Of a DNA stretch of 64,000 nucleotides, positions 8,139 through 16,312 are shown piece after piece. Source of the DNA: Kitasatospora sp. NBC_01287 (GTDB lineage: Bacteria; Actinomycetota; Actinomycetes; Streptomycetales; Streptomycetaceae); the NCBI RefSeq assembly GCF_026340565.1, contig NZ_JAPEPB010000001.1, forward strand, positions 682,001 through 746,000, given 5' to 3'. Numbering within the stretch: the stretch's first letter is position 1; every line of letters begins with the position of its first letter. A program made the translations under genes and the position numbers. The notes beneath the pieces are model-generated. The model saw nothing but the letters and a program-made list of their open reading frames with translations, did not search any database and was not told where the DNA came from.

Positions 8139-10360
8139 CGGGCCACCGCCGCCTGCTGCCGCGTCGCGCCCGCGACTGCCCCGGCCGCCGCCCCGGCTGT
8201 TACTTCGGTCTCTTCCCCGGCTGCTACTTCCGCCGCTTCCCCGCCCGCTTCCCCGCCCGCCGCGTCACCGATCGGGAGCCCGAGCCGCTCGGCCAGGAAG
8301 GCCAGGATGTCGGCGAGGAGTTCGGCGGTGGTGGCCACCCCGCGGATGCCGTGACCCACCCCGCGCTCCAGGCGCAGGAGCACCGGGCCGCCACCCGCGC
8401 GCGCCGCCGCGTGCTGCAGCGCGGCGCACATCTTGCGCGCGTGCAGCGGGTCGACCCGGGTGTCCCCGTCGGCCGCGCCGAGCAGCACGGCGGGGTAGCG
8501 GACGTCCTCGCGCACCTGGTGGTAGGGCGAGTAGCCGAGCAGCCAGCCGAGTTCGACGGGGTCGGCGGCGCTGCCGTACTCCTCGCGCCAGCTCGGGCCC
8601 ATCCCGGAGAGCTCGTAGCGGACCATGTCGAGCAGCGGGGCGATCGCGACCACCGCCGCGTACTTCGCCGGGCTGCGGGTGAGCGCGGCCCCCATGGTGA
8701 GCCCGCCGTTGGAGCTGCCGACCAGACCCAGCCGCCCGGGCGCCGTCCAGCCGCCCGCGAGCAGCCAGTCGGCGGCGGCCGCCAGGTCGTCGAAGGTGTT
8801 CGACTTCCGCTCGCGACGCCCGGCACGGTGCCACTGCTCCCCCTCCTCCCCGCCACCGCGCAGGCAGGCGAAGGCGTAGACCCCGCCGGCCCGGGCCCAG
8901 GCCAGCGCCTGCGGAGCGAAGCCGGGCACGATCGAGGCGCCGAAGCCGCCGTATCCGGTGATCACGGTCGGGCGGGGGCGGTCGGGGCGGCCGGTCGGCG
9001 AGACCAGGAACATCCGTACCTGGGTGCCGTCCTGGGCCGGGAAGCTGACCTGACGGACCATCACATCATGGTCGGGCCCGCGGGTGCCGGCGTCCCAGGG
9101 CTCGGTGCGCCCGCTGCGGGCGTCGTAGTGCAGGACGGTCGAGGGGGTGGTGAAGTCGCCGTACCGGAACCAGACTTCGTGGCCGGGGCCGGATCGGGCC
9201 TTCAGCGCGCCGACCGTGCCGGGGCCGGGCAGCGCGACCTCGCCCAACTGCTCGCCGGTGGCCAGGTCGTGCACGGTGATCTCGCTGAGCGCGTGCCGGG
9301 TCCTGGTCACCAGGGCGAGTGGGCGGGCCAGTTCGGGGCCGTCCAGCACGGTGAAGTCCTCCACCACCGCCTGCGGGTCCTCGGCGATCAGCACCTCCCG
9401 GGTGCCCGGGTCCGCCGGGGTGGCGCGCTCGATCCGGCCACGCGGCGCGTCGCGCCTGGTCCGCAGGTAGAGCGCGTCCCGCGGCCCGGTACCGGCCCGC
9501 AGGTGGAGTTCGGTCCTGGCCGCCACGCCCTCCTGGACCGGCCGCAGCAGCGGGCGCTCCGGCTCGCTCGCGGTGAGGTCGGCGAGCCAGACGTCGGTGC
9601 GCGGCGAGGCGCCGGTGCTGGCGGTGAGGGTGAGCCAGCGGCCGTCGGGGGTGGTGGCGACGGTGTAGTACTGGGTCATCTCCCGGCCCTCGCCGAAGAC
9701 TAGCCGGTCCTCGGCCGGATCGCTGCCCACCCGGTGCAGGTAGACCCGGCGGTGGTAGCGCTCCTCGCCCGGGATCGTCTCGGGGGCCGGGCGCCGGACG
9801 TAGTAGAACGCCCCGCCGCCCGGCAGCCAGGCGATGGCGGAGCGGCGCAGCCGGTCGATCGGCCCGTCGAGCACCGCGCCGGTGGCGGTGTCGAGCACCC
9901 GCAGCACCGAGTCCTCGGTGCCGCCGGTCGAGGTCTGGACCGCGACCGACGCCCCCTCCCAGGACGGCGTCCAGTCGTCCAGCACGGTCGCGCCGGACGG
10001 GTCCAGGACCAGCGGGTCGAAGACCGTACGGACGGCGCCGTCGCGCTCGGCGCGGGCTTCGAGCACCGGCAGGTCGCGGCCGCGCGCGCGGCGGGTGCGC
10101 AGCTGCCAGGGCCCGTGCGCCGCGGGCGGGGAGAGGGCCCCGGTGTCGAGCAGGTCGGCCAGTCGGGCCCGCAGCGCCGGCAGGTCGGGCCAGGCCGCCT
10201 GCCGGCCGCGGAAGAGTTCCCGCTGCGCGGTTGACCAGGCGGCGGTGCGCGGGTCGCCCTCGTCCTCCAACCAGCGGTACGGGTCGGCGACCAGGTGGCC
10301 GTGCAACTCCTCGACCAGGTCGGCGCGAGCGGCGGCGGGGTACTCCATCGGTGCGGTCAT
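8135..10360 (-). CDS. Prolyl oligopeptidase family serine peptidase (S9A)
   Basis: Protein of 741 aa. The N-terminal part (PYRWLEDEGDP then beta-propeller blades, about 20-430) and the C-terminal alpha/beta-hydrolase domain match prolyl oligopeptidase. The catalytic serine lies in GSSNGG (about residue 550), Asp in DGDTRVDP (about 633) and His in RGVGHGIRG (about 670). No signal peptide is seen, so it is probably cytoplasmic, as in classical family members. A 50-residue Ala/Glu/Gly/Thr tail follows the domain. It lies downstream of the precursor, radical SAM and exporter genes on the same strand, after a 215-bp repeat-filled gap. Each repeat of that precursor has two Pro sites, so it could process the peptide (inference). 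Confidence 0.85.
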   Translation of the reverse strand: MTAPMEYPAAARADLVEELHGHLVADPYRWLEDEGDPRTAAWSTAQRELFRGRQAAWPDLPALRARLADLLDTGALSPPAAHGPWQLRTRRARGRDLPVLEARAERDGAVRTVFDPLVLDPSGATVLDDWTPSWEGASVAVQTSTGGTEDSVLRVLDTATGAVLDGPIDRLRRSAIAWLPGGGAFYYVRRPAPETIPGEERYHRRVYLHRVGSDPAEDRLVFGEGREMTQYYTVATTPDGRWLTLTASTGASPRTDVWLADLTASEPERPLLRPVQEGVAARTELHLRAGTGPRDALYLRTRRDAPRGRIERATPADPGTREVLIAEDPQAVVEDFTVLDGPELARPLALVTRTRHALSEITVHDLATGEQLGEVALPGPGTVGALKARSGPGHEVWFRYGDFTTPSTVLHYDARSGRTEPWDAGTRGPDHDVMVRQVSFPAQDGTQVRMFLVSPTGRPDRPRPTVITGYGGFGASIVPGFAPQALAWARAGGVYAFACLRGGGEEGEQWHRAGRRERKSNTFDDLAAAADWLLAGGWTAPGRLGLVGSSNGGLTMGAALTRSPAKYAAVVAIAPLLDMVRYELSGMGPSWREEYGSAADPVELGWLLGYSPYHQVREDVRYPAVLLGAADGDTRVDPLHARKMCAALQHAAARAGGGPVLLRLERGVGHGIRGVATTAELLADILAFLAERLGLPIGDAAGGEAGGEAAEVAAGEETEVTAGAAAGAVAGATRQQAAVAR

Positions 10361-10429
10361 GGTCTGCCCTGTCGTGGGTCGCGATACGGGTGTGCGGTGG
10401 CCGCGCCGCCGAACCGGGGGCCCGACTCA

Positions 10430-10590
10430 GGCCGACCTCAGACCGACCTCAGGCCGGGGCAGGCCGGGCGGGACAGGCCGACCTCAGGCCGACCTCAGGC
10501 CGGGCGGGACAGGCCGACCTCAGGCCGGGGCAGGCCGGGGCAGGCCGGGCGGGACAGGCCGACCTCAGGCCGACCTCAGGCCGGGGCAGG
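10430..10590. repeat. Direct repeats built on GACCTCAGGCC and GGGCGGGACAGGCC
   Basis: Irregular tandem array of CCGACCTCAGGCC alternating with GGGGCAGG and GGGCGGGACAGG blocks. It fills the gap between the peptidase and exporter genes, and the exporter stop codon (10576-10578) sits inside one unit. The CCTCAGGCC core recurs at 24024-24064. It lacks the constant spacers of a CRISPR array. Confidence 0.7.
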
Positions 10591-11844
10591 CGCGGTCGGC
10601 GCCTCGGCGGCCGGGTCGGCGCTCGGCGGCTGCGGGGCGGCGTCGGTTGCGAGCGTGCCGGTGCGGAGCATCGGGACGGCGGCGAAGAGCGTGGACACCG
10701 CGACGATCGCGGCCATGACCAGCCAGGTGCGCGAGATCCCGATCCCCTGCAGCGCGAGGCCGGTCAGCATCGGACCGAGCGCGGCCAGCCCGGCGATCAG
10801 CAGGTTGGTGGCGGTGCTCACCCGGCCCAGCAGTTCGCGCGGCGACTGGCTCATGACGGCCTGGCCGATCACGATCCCGGACGGCGGGGTCAGCAGGATC
10901 AGCACCACCAGCACCGGACCGAGCACCTGTGGCAGCTGGGTCAGCGCGAAGGAGGCCAGGCCGAGCGCCCACACCACACCAATGGTCAGGAAGAGTTGAC
11001 CCGGCGTCAGCATTTTCAGCACCCGTGGCGCGGCCAGCGAGCCGAGCACCGCGCCGATCCCCGCGCAGGCCATCACCAGGCCGATCGAGGTGCCGCCGGT
11101 GCCGCCGCTGCGCAGCGTGACCACCATCGCCACCTCGGCGGCCGAGGCGACCAGGTTGAGCAGGGCGCCGAAGGCCAGCGTCCGCAGCAGCATCGGCTGC
11201 CTGAGCAGCCAGCGCAGTCCGGCCGTCACGCTGCGGTCGACCGCGGGGCCGTCGGGGCGTTCGGCGGGACGGGTGGCCATCCGCCAGAGCAGGTAGGCCG
11301 AGACCGCGTAGGAGGCGGCGTCGGCGGTGAACGGCAGGATCCGGTCGACGGTGAAGACCCAGCCGCCCAGGAAGGGGCCGATCAGCGAGGCGGTCGCCGA
11401 GGAGGCCTGGTTCTTCGCCAGCGCGTCCGGCAGGTGCTGCTCGGGCACCACGTCGCGGATCGCGATGGTGCTCGCCGGGCTGAAGACCGAGGTGGCCACC
11501 CCCTCGATCAGCGCGACCACCAGCAGCTGCGGATAGGCCAGCGCGCCGAGTCCGGCGGCCACCGGGATGCTGCCGACCGTCACCAGGCGGACCAGGTCGG
11601 CGCCGAGCATCAGCCGGCGGCGGTCCATCCGGTCGGCCAACTGCCCGGCGGGCAACCGGAAGAGCATTCGGGTGATCAGCGAGCAGGAGGCCACCAGGCC
11701 GGCCTGCGCCGCGCCGCCGTGCATCGACAGGACCAGCAGCGGGAAGGCGATCAGCGACATCTGGGAGCCCAGCATCGACAGCGCCGTGCCCACCCAGTAC
11801 CGCCGGAAGTCCCGGTTCACGCGCAGAACTCCGGGATCAGCCAA
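10576..11844 (-). CDS. MFS transporter, probable peptide exporter
   Basis: Major facilitator of about 422 aa with roughly 12 hydrophobic segments. The conserved loop after TM2 reads GQLADRMDRRRLM, a typical MFS motif A, and the start region VNRDFRRYWVGTALSMLGSQM matches the MFS_3 (EntS/enterobactin-exporter-like) group. I chose the TTG at 11844 because GGAGGTG lies about 5 nt upstream; a GTG eight codons further in (VNRDF) is the alternative. It begins 26 bp after the radical SAM gene in the same operon, which points to export of, or immunity to, the modified peptide. Confidence 0.85.
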   Translation of the reverse strand: MADPGVLRVNRDFRRYWVGTALSMLGSQMSLIAFPLLVLSMHGGAAQAGLVASCSLITRMLFRLPAGQLADRMDRRRLMLGADLVRLVTVGSIPVAAGLGALAYPQLLVVALIEGVATSVFSPASTIAIRDVVPEQHLPDALAKNQASSATASLIGPFLGGWVFTVDRILPFTADAASYAVSAYLLWRMATRPAERPDGPAVDRSVTAGLRWLLRQPMLLRTLAFGALLNLVASAAEVAMVVTLRSGGTGGTSIGLVMACAGIGAVLGSLAAPRVLKMLTPGQLFLTIGVVWALGLASFALTQLPQVLGPVLVVLILLTPPSGIVIGQAVMSQSPRELLGRVSTATNLLIAGLAALGPMLTGLALQGIGISRTWLVMAAIVAVSTLFAAVPMLRTGTLATDAAPQPPSADPAAEAPTAPAPA

Positions 11845-11870
11845 GGCACACCTCCGAGACGGGCCGGGTC

Positions 11871-13082
11871 TCAGAGACGGCCGGCGCTGTTCAACTGGTC
11901 CAGCAGGACGGAGTCGACCTCGTCCTGGAAGGCGGAGAGGGCCGCCGCCGCGTCCTCGCCGTACTCGTTCTGGTCGCTGCAGGCGATCCAGCGGCCCTCG
12001 GTCTCCTCGGCGGGCAGGTAGCCGTCGGCGATGGTGCCGACCTGCCACCCGGGACGGCCCGCGGTCTCCCAGCAACTGGACAGCACGCCATCGGCGTTGA
12101 CCACGGCGCCGTACCGGCCGTCCTTGAACGAGCAGGCCTGGCAGCCGCGGTTGGCCCGCGGGCGGGCGACCGCGAAGCCCAGCTCCAGGGCCCGGGCGTG
12201 CCAGCGGGCGAACTCCTTCGCCAACTCGCCGCCGTAGGCGAGGTCGTTGCCGTAGCCGACACCGATGTCGCCGACCAGCGAGAAGCCGAGGCCGCAGCGG
12301 GCCGGGTCCAGGTTGGCGGCCAGGCGCTCGACCAGGTCGTCCATGCCGTGCCGGTTGAGGTGCGAGACGTTGACCCGAAGGTGCCAGCGCAGCGAGGTGG
12401 CCGCCATCGCCTTGGCCACGTTGTTGATGATCACGTCGAAGGTGCCGCCGCCGGAGCGCCGCACCCGGATCGCGTCGTGCGCGTCCTTGTCGCCGTCGAA
12501 GGTGATCTGCACCGAGCGCAGGCCCGCCGCGTTCAGCTCCTTGGCGATCAGCGGGGTGAGCAGCGTGCCGTTGGAGACCATGCTCGCGTTGAGCTCACCC
12601 AAGTCGGCCGCCCGACGGAGCAGTTCCCGGGCGCCGCGCGGGTTGAGCAGCGGCTCGCCGCCGAAGAGCATCAGCGAGAGCTTGCGGAAGTCTCCCGCGG
12701 TCATCCGCTGCCGGGTGAAGTCCAGTACCGAGGTGATCATCTCGGAGGTGAGGCGGGCGTGCGCGATGCGCGGCGGGCGGACGCCGCCCTTGGGGTCCTG
12801 CGCGGTGTTCTGGAAGCAGTAGCCGCAGCCCAGGTTGCAGTCCGTGCTGGTCAGCACGGTCAGCGAGTAGGAGCTGAACGGCTTGCGCTCGTAGAGCCCG
12901 GCCTCTTGCAGGTACTGCTCGGTGGCGGGCAGCAGCGTGCCGTCCGCCGCGACCTGCGCGGGGCGCAGCCGGGCGAAGCCGCCGTCGCCCATGAACCACC
13001 AGCCGTTCGCCGCCTTGAGCAGGCGACTGCCGACGGCGGTCGTCGCGGCCGCGGTCGCGGTCGAAGCGTGCGTCGTTTCCAC
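11871..13082 (-). CDS. Radical SAM peptide maturase with SPASM-like C-terminus
   Basis: Protein of 403 aa. CNLGCGYC near residue 81 is the CxxxCxxC loop binding the SAM-cleaving [4Fe-4S] cluster, followed by GGEPLLN as the SAM-binding motif. The C-terminal CQACSF...SSCWE cysteines suggest an extra cluster domain of SPASM or related type. The N-terminal 75 residues (NGWWFMGDGGFARLRP) precede the barrel and may bind the precursor. The GTG at 13082 has GAGGAG 7 nt upstream. It sits between the repeat precursor and an exporter, the standard layout of a RiPP maturase. Expected chemistry is crosslinking or another radical change of Cys, Trp or His in the repeats, not determinable from sequence. Confidence 0.88.
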   Translation of the reverse strand: METTHASTATAAATTAVGSRLLKAANGWWFMGDGGFARLRPAQVAADGTLLPATEQYLQEAGLYERKPFSSYSLTVLTSTDCNLGCGYCFQNTAQDPKGGVRPPRIAHARLTSEMITSVLDFTRQRMTAGDFRKLSLMLFGGEPLLNPRGARELLRRAADLGELNASMVSNGTLLTPLIAKELNAAGLRSVQITFDGDKDAHDAIRVRRSGGGTFDVIINNVAKAMAATSLRWHLRVNVSHLNRHGMDDLVERLAANLDPARCGLGFSLVGDIGVGYGNDLAYGGELAKEFARWHARALELGFAVARPRANRGCQACSFKDGRYGAVVNADGVLSSCWETAGRPGWQVGTIADGYLPAEETEGRWIACSDQNEYGEDAAAALSAFQDEVDSVLLDQLNSAGRL

Positions 13083-13178
13083 GGGTATCTCCTCAGGGCG
13101 GTGAAGGGGGTGGTGGGTCGGGGCCGCGGGGCGCCCGGGGCAACGTGCGGCCGGGCTGCGGGCGGGGCCGGACGAGGG

Positions 13179-13211
13179 GCGCGGCCTGCCGTGGGTCACG
13201 GCAGGCCGCGC
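13179..13211 (-). terminator. Perfect 15-bp hairpin between precursor and radical SAM genes
   Basis: The arm GCGCGGCCTGCCGTG, a GGT loop and the exact reverse complement form a 15-bp stem 8 bp downstream of the precursor stop. No T-run follows. It probably acts as a partial terminator or an mRNA 3'-end stabiliser, giving more precursor than enzyme transcript. Confidence 0.75.
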
Positions 13212-13219
13212 GCCGGGTG

Positions 13220-13537
13220 TCAGGCGTTGCTCTCGCTGTGGCCGATGCACCACGGGGTGTCCTCGCCACTGTGCGCGACGACCTCGGGACCCGCGACGGC
13301 GTTCTCCTCGCTGTGCCCGATGCACCACGGGGTGTCCTCACCGCTGTGCGCGACGACCTCGGGACCCGCGACGGCGTTGCCCTCGCTGTGCCCGATGCAC
13401 CACGGGGTGTCCTCGCCACTGTGCGCGACGACCTCGGGACCGGCGACCGCGTTCTCCTCGCTGTGCCCGATGCACCACGGGGTGTCCTCACCGCTGTGCG
13501 CGACAACCTCGGGGGTGGGCTCGGTGTTCTCAGCCAT
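13220..13537 (-). CDS. Multi-core RiPP precursor with four 25-residue repeats
   Basis: Acidic 105-aa peptide made of an 11-residue N-terminus (MAENTEPTPEV) and four tandem units. Units start VAHSGEDTPWCIGHSE and end NAVAGPEV; the last stops at SNA. The only variable position is E/G/E/S after HSE. Each unit has one Cys, one Trp, two His and two Pro. No signal peptide, Gly-Gly site or long leader is present, so recognition and core sequences may be merged in each unit. GGGAG lies just upstream of the ATG at 13537. It is the first gene of an operon with a radical SAM enzyme and an exporter. It could instead be a metal-binding repeat protein, but the context favours a peptide product. Confidence 0.8.
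   Translation of the reverse strand: MAENTEPTPEVVAHSGEDTPWCIGHSEENAVAGPEVVAHSGEDTPWCIGHSEGNAVAGPEVVAHSGEDTPWCIGHSEENAVAGPEVVAHSGEDTPWCIGHSESNA
13223..13504 (-). repeat. Four 75-bp in-frame tandem repeats of the precursor gene
   Basis: Units of exactly 75 bp (13504-13430, 13429-13355, 13354-13280) and a final 57-bp partial unit (13279-13223). They differ at only a few bases, so they arose or were homogenised recently. There are no variable spacers, which excludes a CRISPR array. Confidence 0.92.
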
Positions 13538-13905
13538 GGCGTTCTCCCATCACGTCTGACATCTGCAGGGGGCTCGGCGGGAGGGTCTCCCGTGCCGACA
13601 GAGAGGAACCTAGGGACCCTCGGCCCGGGAACGGTTCGGCTCCGGTACAGAGACCGGGTATGCCCAGCTCAGCGGCCCTGTCCCGGCCGCCGCGCCACCC
13701 CGTGGCACCGGCCGCCGCACCGCCCGCACCCCACGCCGGCTCGGCTGACCAGCGGATATACCGCTCTCGGGGCGTCCCTGAACCCCTGGCCAACCCGCGC
13801 CGAGAAGAGTGCTGCCAGGCGTCCGCACACACCATCAGGGGCGCCACCGGCACCCGGTGGGACACGGTGGGACTGGGACACGGTGGGACAGAGAGGGGCG
13901 AGTCG
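13538..13905. promoter_or_regulatory. Divergent control region between the two RiPP arms
   Basis: 368-bp region with no supported gene, separating the minus-strand precursor operon from the plus-strand radical SAM operon. It must carry promoters for both. It includes the AGCGG/CCGCT inverted repeat and, close to the plus-strand start, direct repeats of GACACGGTGGGAC. Confidence 0.6.
13751..13765. promoter_or_regulatory. Inverted repeat AGCGG-ATATA-CCGCT
   Basis: Five-base arms flank an AT-only centre, a rarity in this sequence, midway between the two divergent operons. Candidate operator or promoter element for both arms. Confidence 0.4.
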
Positions 13906-15183
13906 ATGGAGTTGGCCGAGTTGGTCGGTCTGCGGCCGGTGCCCTGCGCGGGCCTGCTGGTGATGCTCACCCAGCGCTGCCCGCTCGCCTGCGCGCACTG
14001 CTCGACCGCCTCCACGATGCGTGGAACCGACCAGGACTCCGCCCAACTGCTGCGCTTCGTCCGCTCCTTCACTCCGACCGACCGGCCCGAGCTGATGCTC
14101 CTCACCGGCGGCGAGCCGCTGCTGCGGCCCGACCTGGTGCAGGAACTGGCCGAGGCCGGGCGGGCGGCCGGCACCCGCACCGCACTGCTCAGCGGGATGT
14201 TCTTCGCCCGCGAGAGCCGGATCCCCGAGCGGGTGCTGCGGGCGATCACCGCCACCGACCACTTCTCCGCCAGCATCGACGCCTTCCACGAGCGCGAGGT
14301 CGCCCGCGCCGACGTGCTGCGCGCGCTGCGGAGCGTGCTGGACGCGGGCATCCCGGTCAGCCTGCACATCACCGGCACCGGGCCCGCGGATCCGTACCTG
14401 GCCGAGCTGACCGCCGAGGTCCGCCGCACCTTCGGCGACGGCGTGCCGATGTTGGTCAACGAGGTGCGCGCGGTGGGCCGGGCCGCCGCTTGGGCAGGCG
14501 CGGGCGGGGTCAGTGGGGTCAATGGGGTCAATGGGGTCAATGGGCCCGGCGGGGTCAGTGGGCCCGGCGGGGTCGGCGGGATGGGGGGCGTCGCCGAGGG
14601 AGAAGGCGTCGCCGAGCCGGGCGCGAGCGGTGCGGCGGGACGGCCGGTGCCCTGCGCGATGGCCGCCTGGCCGGTGATCGCGGCCGACGGAACGGTCCTG
14701 GCCTGCTGCAACCAGGAGACGGTGGACCGCCGCCCCGCCCCCGCCCACCTGCGGCTCGGCCACCTCGCGGTGGACGACTGGGCGACGGTGCGGCAGCGCG
14801 CGCTGCGCGGTCCGGTGCTGCGGATGCTGCGCTCGGTCGGCCCGGCCCACCTGTACACGCGCTACGGCGGGGCCGACGGCTCCGACGGGCGCCGAGCCGG
14901 CTACTGCGACGGCTGCCGCGCGCTCGGCGAGCACCCCGAGGTGCTGGCCGGTGCCGCCCGGGCCGGGTCGGGGCCGGTGGGCGAACTGCTCGACCTGCAG
15001 GCCGCGCACGCCCAGACGGCGGCGGGCCCGGCCGCGCTGGTGCGCCGGTTCGGCTGCGCGCCGTACGCCGACCTGGTGGAGCTGACTCCTGATCGGACAC
15101 CGGCTCGGACGCCCGACCGGACGCCGGACCGGACGCCCGACCGGCAGGCGGCGGTACCGGCGCGGGCCGGGAGCCGTCGATGA
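13906..15183 (+). CDS. Radical SAM protein, second peptide maturase candidate
   Basis: Protein of 425 aa. CPLACAHC at residues 25-32 is the CxxxCxxC cluster motif and LLTGGEPLLRPD the SAM-binding motif. C-terminal cysteines (VPCAMAA, LACCNQE, YCDGCRA) could bind auxiliary clusters. The ATG at 13906 follows a GAGGGG-like site; an in-frame upstream extension to 13660 is Pro/Arg-rich and unlikely to be translated. A Gly/Val/Asn repeat (about residues 203-226) and a C-terminal TPDR repeat are probably slippage insertions. The gene overlaps the following diiron-protein gene by ATGA and heads the plus-strand operon holding the 67-residue peptide, its likely substrate (inference). Confidence 0.82.
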   Translation: MELAELVGLRPVPCAGLLVMLTQRCPLACAHCSTASTMRGTDQDSAQLLRFVRSFTPTDRPELMLLTGGEPLLRPDLVQELAEAGRAAGTRTALLSGMFFARESRIPERVLRAITATDHFSASIDAFHEREVARADVLRALRSVLDAGIPVSLHITGTGPADPYLAELTAEVRRTFGDGVPMLVNEVRAVGRAAAWAGAGGVSGVNGVNGVNGPGGVSGPGGVGGMGGVAEGEGVAEPGASGAAGRPVPCAMAAWPVIAADGTVLACCNQETVDRRPAPAHLRLGHLAVDDWATVRQRALRGPVLRMLRSVGPAHLYTRYGGADGSDGRRAGYCDGCRALGEHPEVLAGAARAGSGPVGELLDLQAAHAQTAAGPAALVRRFGCAPYADLVELTPDRTPARTPDRTPDRTPDRQAAVPARAGSRR

Positions 15184-15932
15184 ACAGGGAGGCGTCGACG
15201 AACCGGGAGCCATCGATGAACGGGAAGCCGTCCATGAACCGGGCGACCCCGCGCAGCACCGCCCTGCGCCTCAAACTGGACCTGGCCGCCACCCCGTTGC
15301 GGGCCGCCATGACCGAACTCTGGCGCCCCGCCGGTCTGGCCGCACGCTACGGCCACTACCTGCGCGCCATGCACGAGGTGCTGCGGGCCTCCGTACCGCT
15401 GATGGAGCTGGCGGCCCGGCGCTGCGCCGAACTCGGCCCGCGGGACCCGGTGGCCGGCCCGCTGGGCGCCTACCTGACCGAGCACATCGACGAGGAGCGC
15501 GGCCACGACGACTGGCTGCTGGCCGATCTCGCGGCCGCCGGCCTCGACCCCGCGCCGCTGCTGCGGGAGCAGCCGCCGGTGCTGGTGGCCCGGCTGGTCG
15601 GCCCGCAGTACTACTGGATCGAGCACTTCCACCCGGTCGCCCTGCTCGGCTACATCACCGTGCTGGAGGGCCACGCCCCGGCGCCCTGGCTGGCCGAACA
15701 GCTCGCCGCCGACACCGGATTGCCGCAGGCGGCGTTCCAGACCGTCAGCCACCACGCGGCCCTGGACACCGGCCACTGCGTCGATCTGGAGCGGATCCTC
15801 GACCTGCTCCCGCTGGATCCGGCCCAGGAGGCGGCCGTCGCGGTCAGCGCGCTGCACACGGTGGACGCCGCGACCGAGCTCTTCACCCGGCTGGCCCGCC
15901 AGGGCCGGCCCCGGACACCTCGGACGCCCTGA
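15180..15932 (+). CDS. Heme-oxygenase-like diiron (iron-containing redox) enzyme
   Basis: Protein of 250 aa, mostly helical, of the heme-oxygenase-like diiron oxidase superfamily. Candidate metal ligands are in TEHIDEERGHDDW, IEHFHPV, VLEGHAP and HHAALDTGHCVDL, the usual Glu/His pattern. The first in-frame ATG (15180) overlaps the radical SAM stop; ATGs at 15216 and 15234 are alternatives, since the first 20 residues are a repetitive MNRE/MNGK stretch. In RiPP pathways such enzymes perform oxidative tailoring, so it may act on the nearby peptide after the radical SAM enzyme (inference). Confidence 0.75.
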   Translation: MNREASTNREPSMNGKPSMNRATPRSTALRLKLDLAATPLRAAMTELWRPAGLAARYGHYLRAMHEVLRASVPLMELAARRCAELGPRDPVAGPLGAYLTEHIDEERGHDDWLLADLAAAGLDPAPLLREQPPVLVARLVGPQYYWIEHFHPVALLGYITVLEGHAPAPWLAEQLAADTGLPQAAFQTVSHHAALDTGHCVDLERILDLLPLDPAQEAAVAVSALHTVDAATELFTRLARQGRPRTPRTP

Positions 15933-15937
15933 CCGCA

Positions 15938-15970
15938 CGCGCACACACGCACACACGCACACACCCGCAC
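15938..15970. repeat. Short CA-rich microsatellite
   Basis: ACGCACACACGC-type dinucleotide run in the gap before the small-peptide gene. No gene or regulatory function is evident. Confidence 0.5.
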
Positions 15971-16027
15971 CGCCGACCCACCCCTGTCCCGACCCACCCC
16001 GCCCCGCCACCTGCCAGGAGGAACCTG

Positions 16028-16231
16028 ATGTCCACCCCCGACCCGCGGATCATCGAGGTGCTGGCCACTGCCGGCTTCCCCGTCGAGTCCTTCACCGACG
16101 AGCAGTTGGGGGTCTTCGGCGCCCTCACTGAGGAGGAGCTGGCGCTGCTGGTCGATCTCAAGGCCAAGCTCGACGAGGTCGAGCCCGAGGTCCAGGCCCA
16201 CGCCAACGTCGCCGGCGGCGCTCTGTTCTGA
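16028..16231 (+). CDS. Small precursor-like peptide ending GGALF
   Basis: A 67-aa acidic peptide preceded by a strong AGGAGG site. The first 60 residues read like a helical RiPP leader (VLATAGFPVESFTDEQ, then an acidic helix LTEEELALLVDLKAKL). The end is HANVAGGALF, a Gly-Gly followed by a short hydrophobic, aromatic C-terminus. It contains no cysteine, so a thioether product is excluded. I recall short actinomycete proteins of this kind carried as 'aroma-sacti cluster' proteins next to radical SAM genes, but have not verified this. It could be the substrate or a recognition partner of the flanking radical SAM and diiron enzymes. Confidence 0.75.
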   Translation: MSTPDPRIIEVLATAGFPVESFTDEQLGVFGALTEEELALLVDLKAKLDEVEPEVQAHANVAGGALF

Positions 16232-16312
16232 GTAGTCGTCACCCACTGACCACCCTTTGAGAGCCGGGGTGCCAACCGCACCCGAGCCAGCGCCGACAGG
16301 AGGCCCGCGGCC

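Noticed and set aside
10430..10590. CRISPR array or replication origin iterons
   Set aside because: Unit length and order are irregular, no spacers of constant length, and no replication gene adjoins.
11845..12075. N-terminal extension of the MFS transporter
   Set aside because: The open frame continues upstream inside the radical SAM gene and is Arg-rich; the TTG with a good ribosome-binding site fits the first membrane helix.
13223..13504. CRISPR array
   Set aside because: The 75-bp units are contiguous, coding and nearly identical with no unique spacers; no cas genes are nearby.
13660..13905. 82-residue N-terminal extension of the plus-strand radical SAM protein
   Set aside because: Pro/Arg-rich, crosses the inverted repeat at 13751, and the cluster motif normally lies near the N-terminus as it does from 13906.
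16028..16231. Lanthipeptide or sactipeptide precursor
   Set aside because: The 67-residue peptide has no Cys, so it cannot form thioethers; other radical or oxidative changes remain possible.
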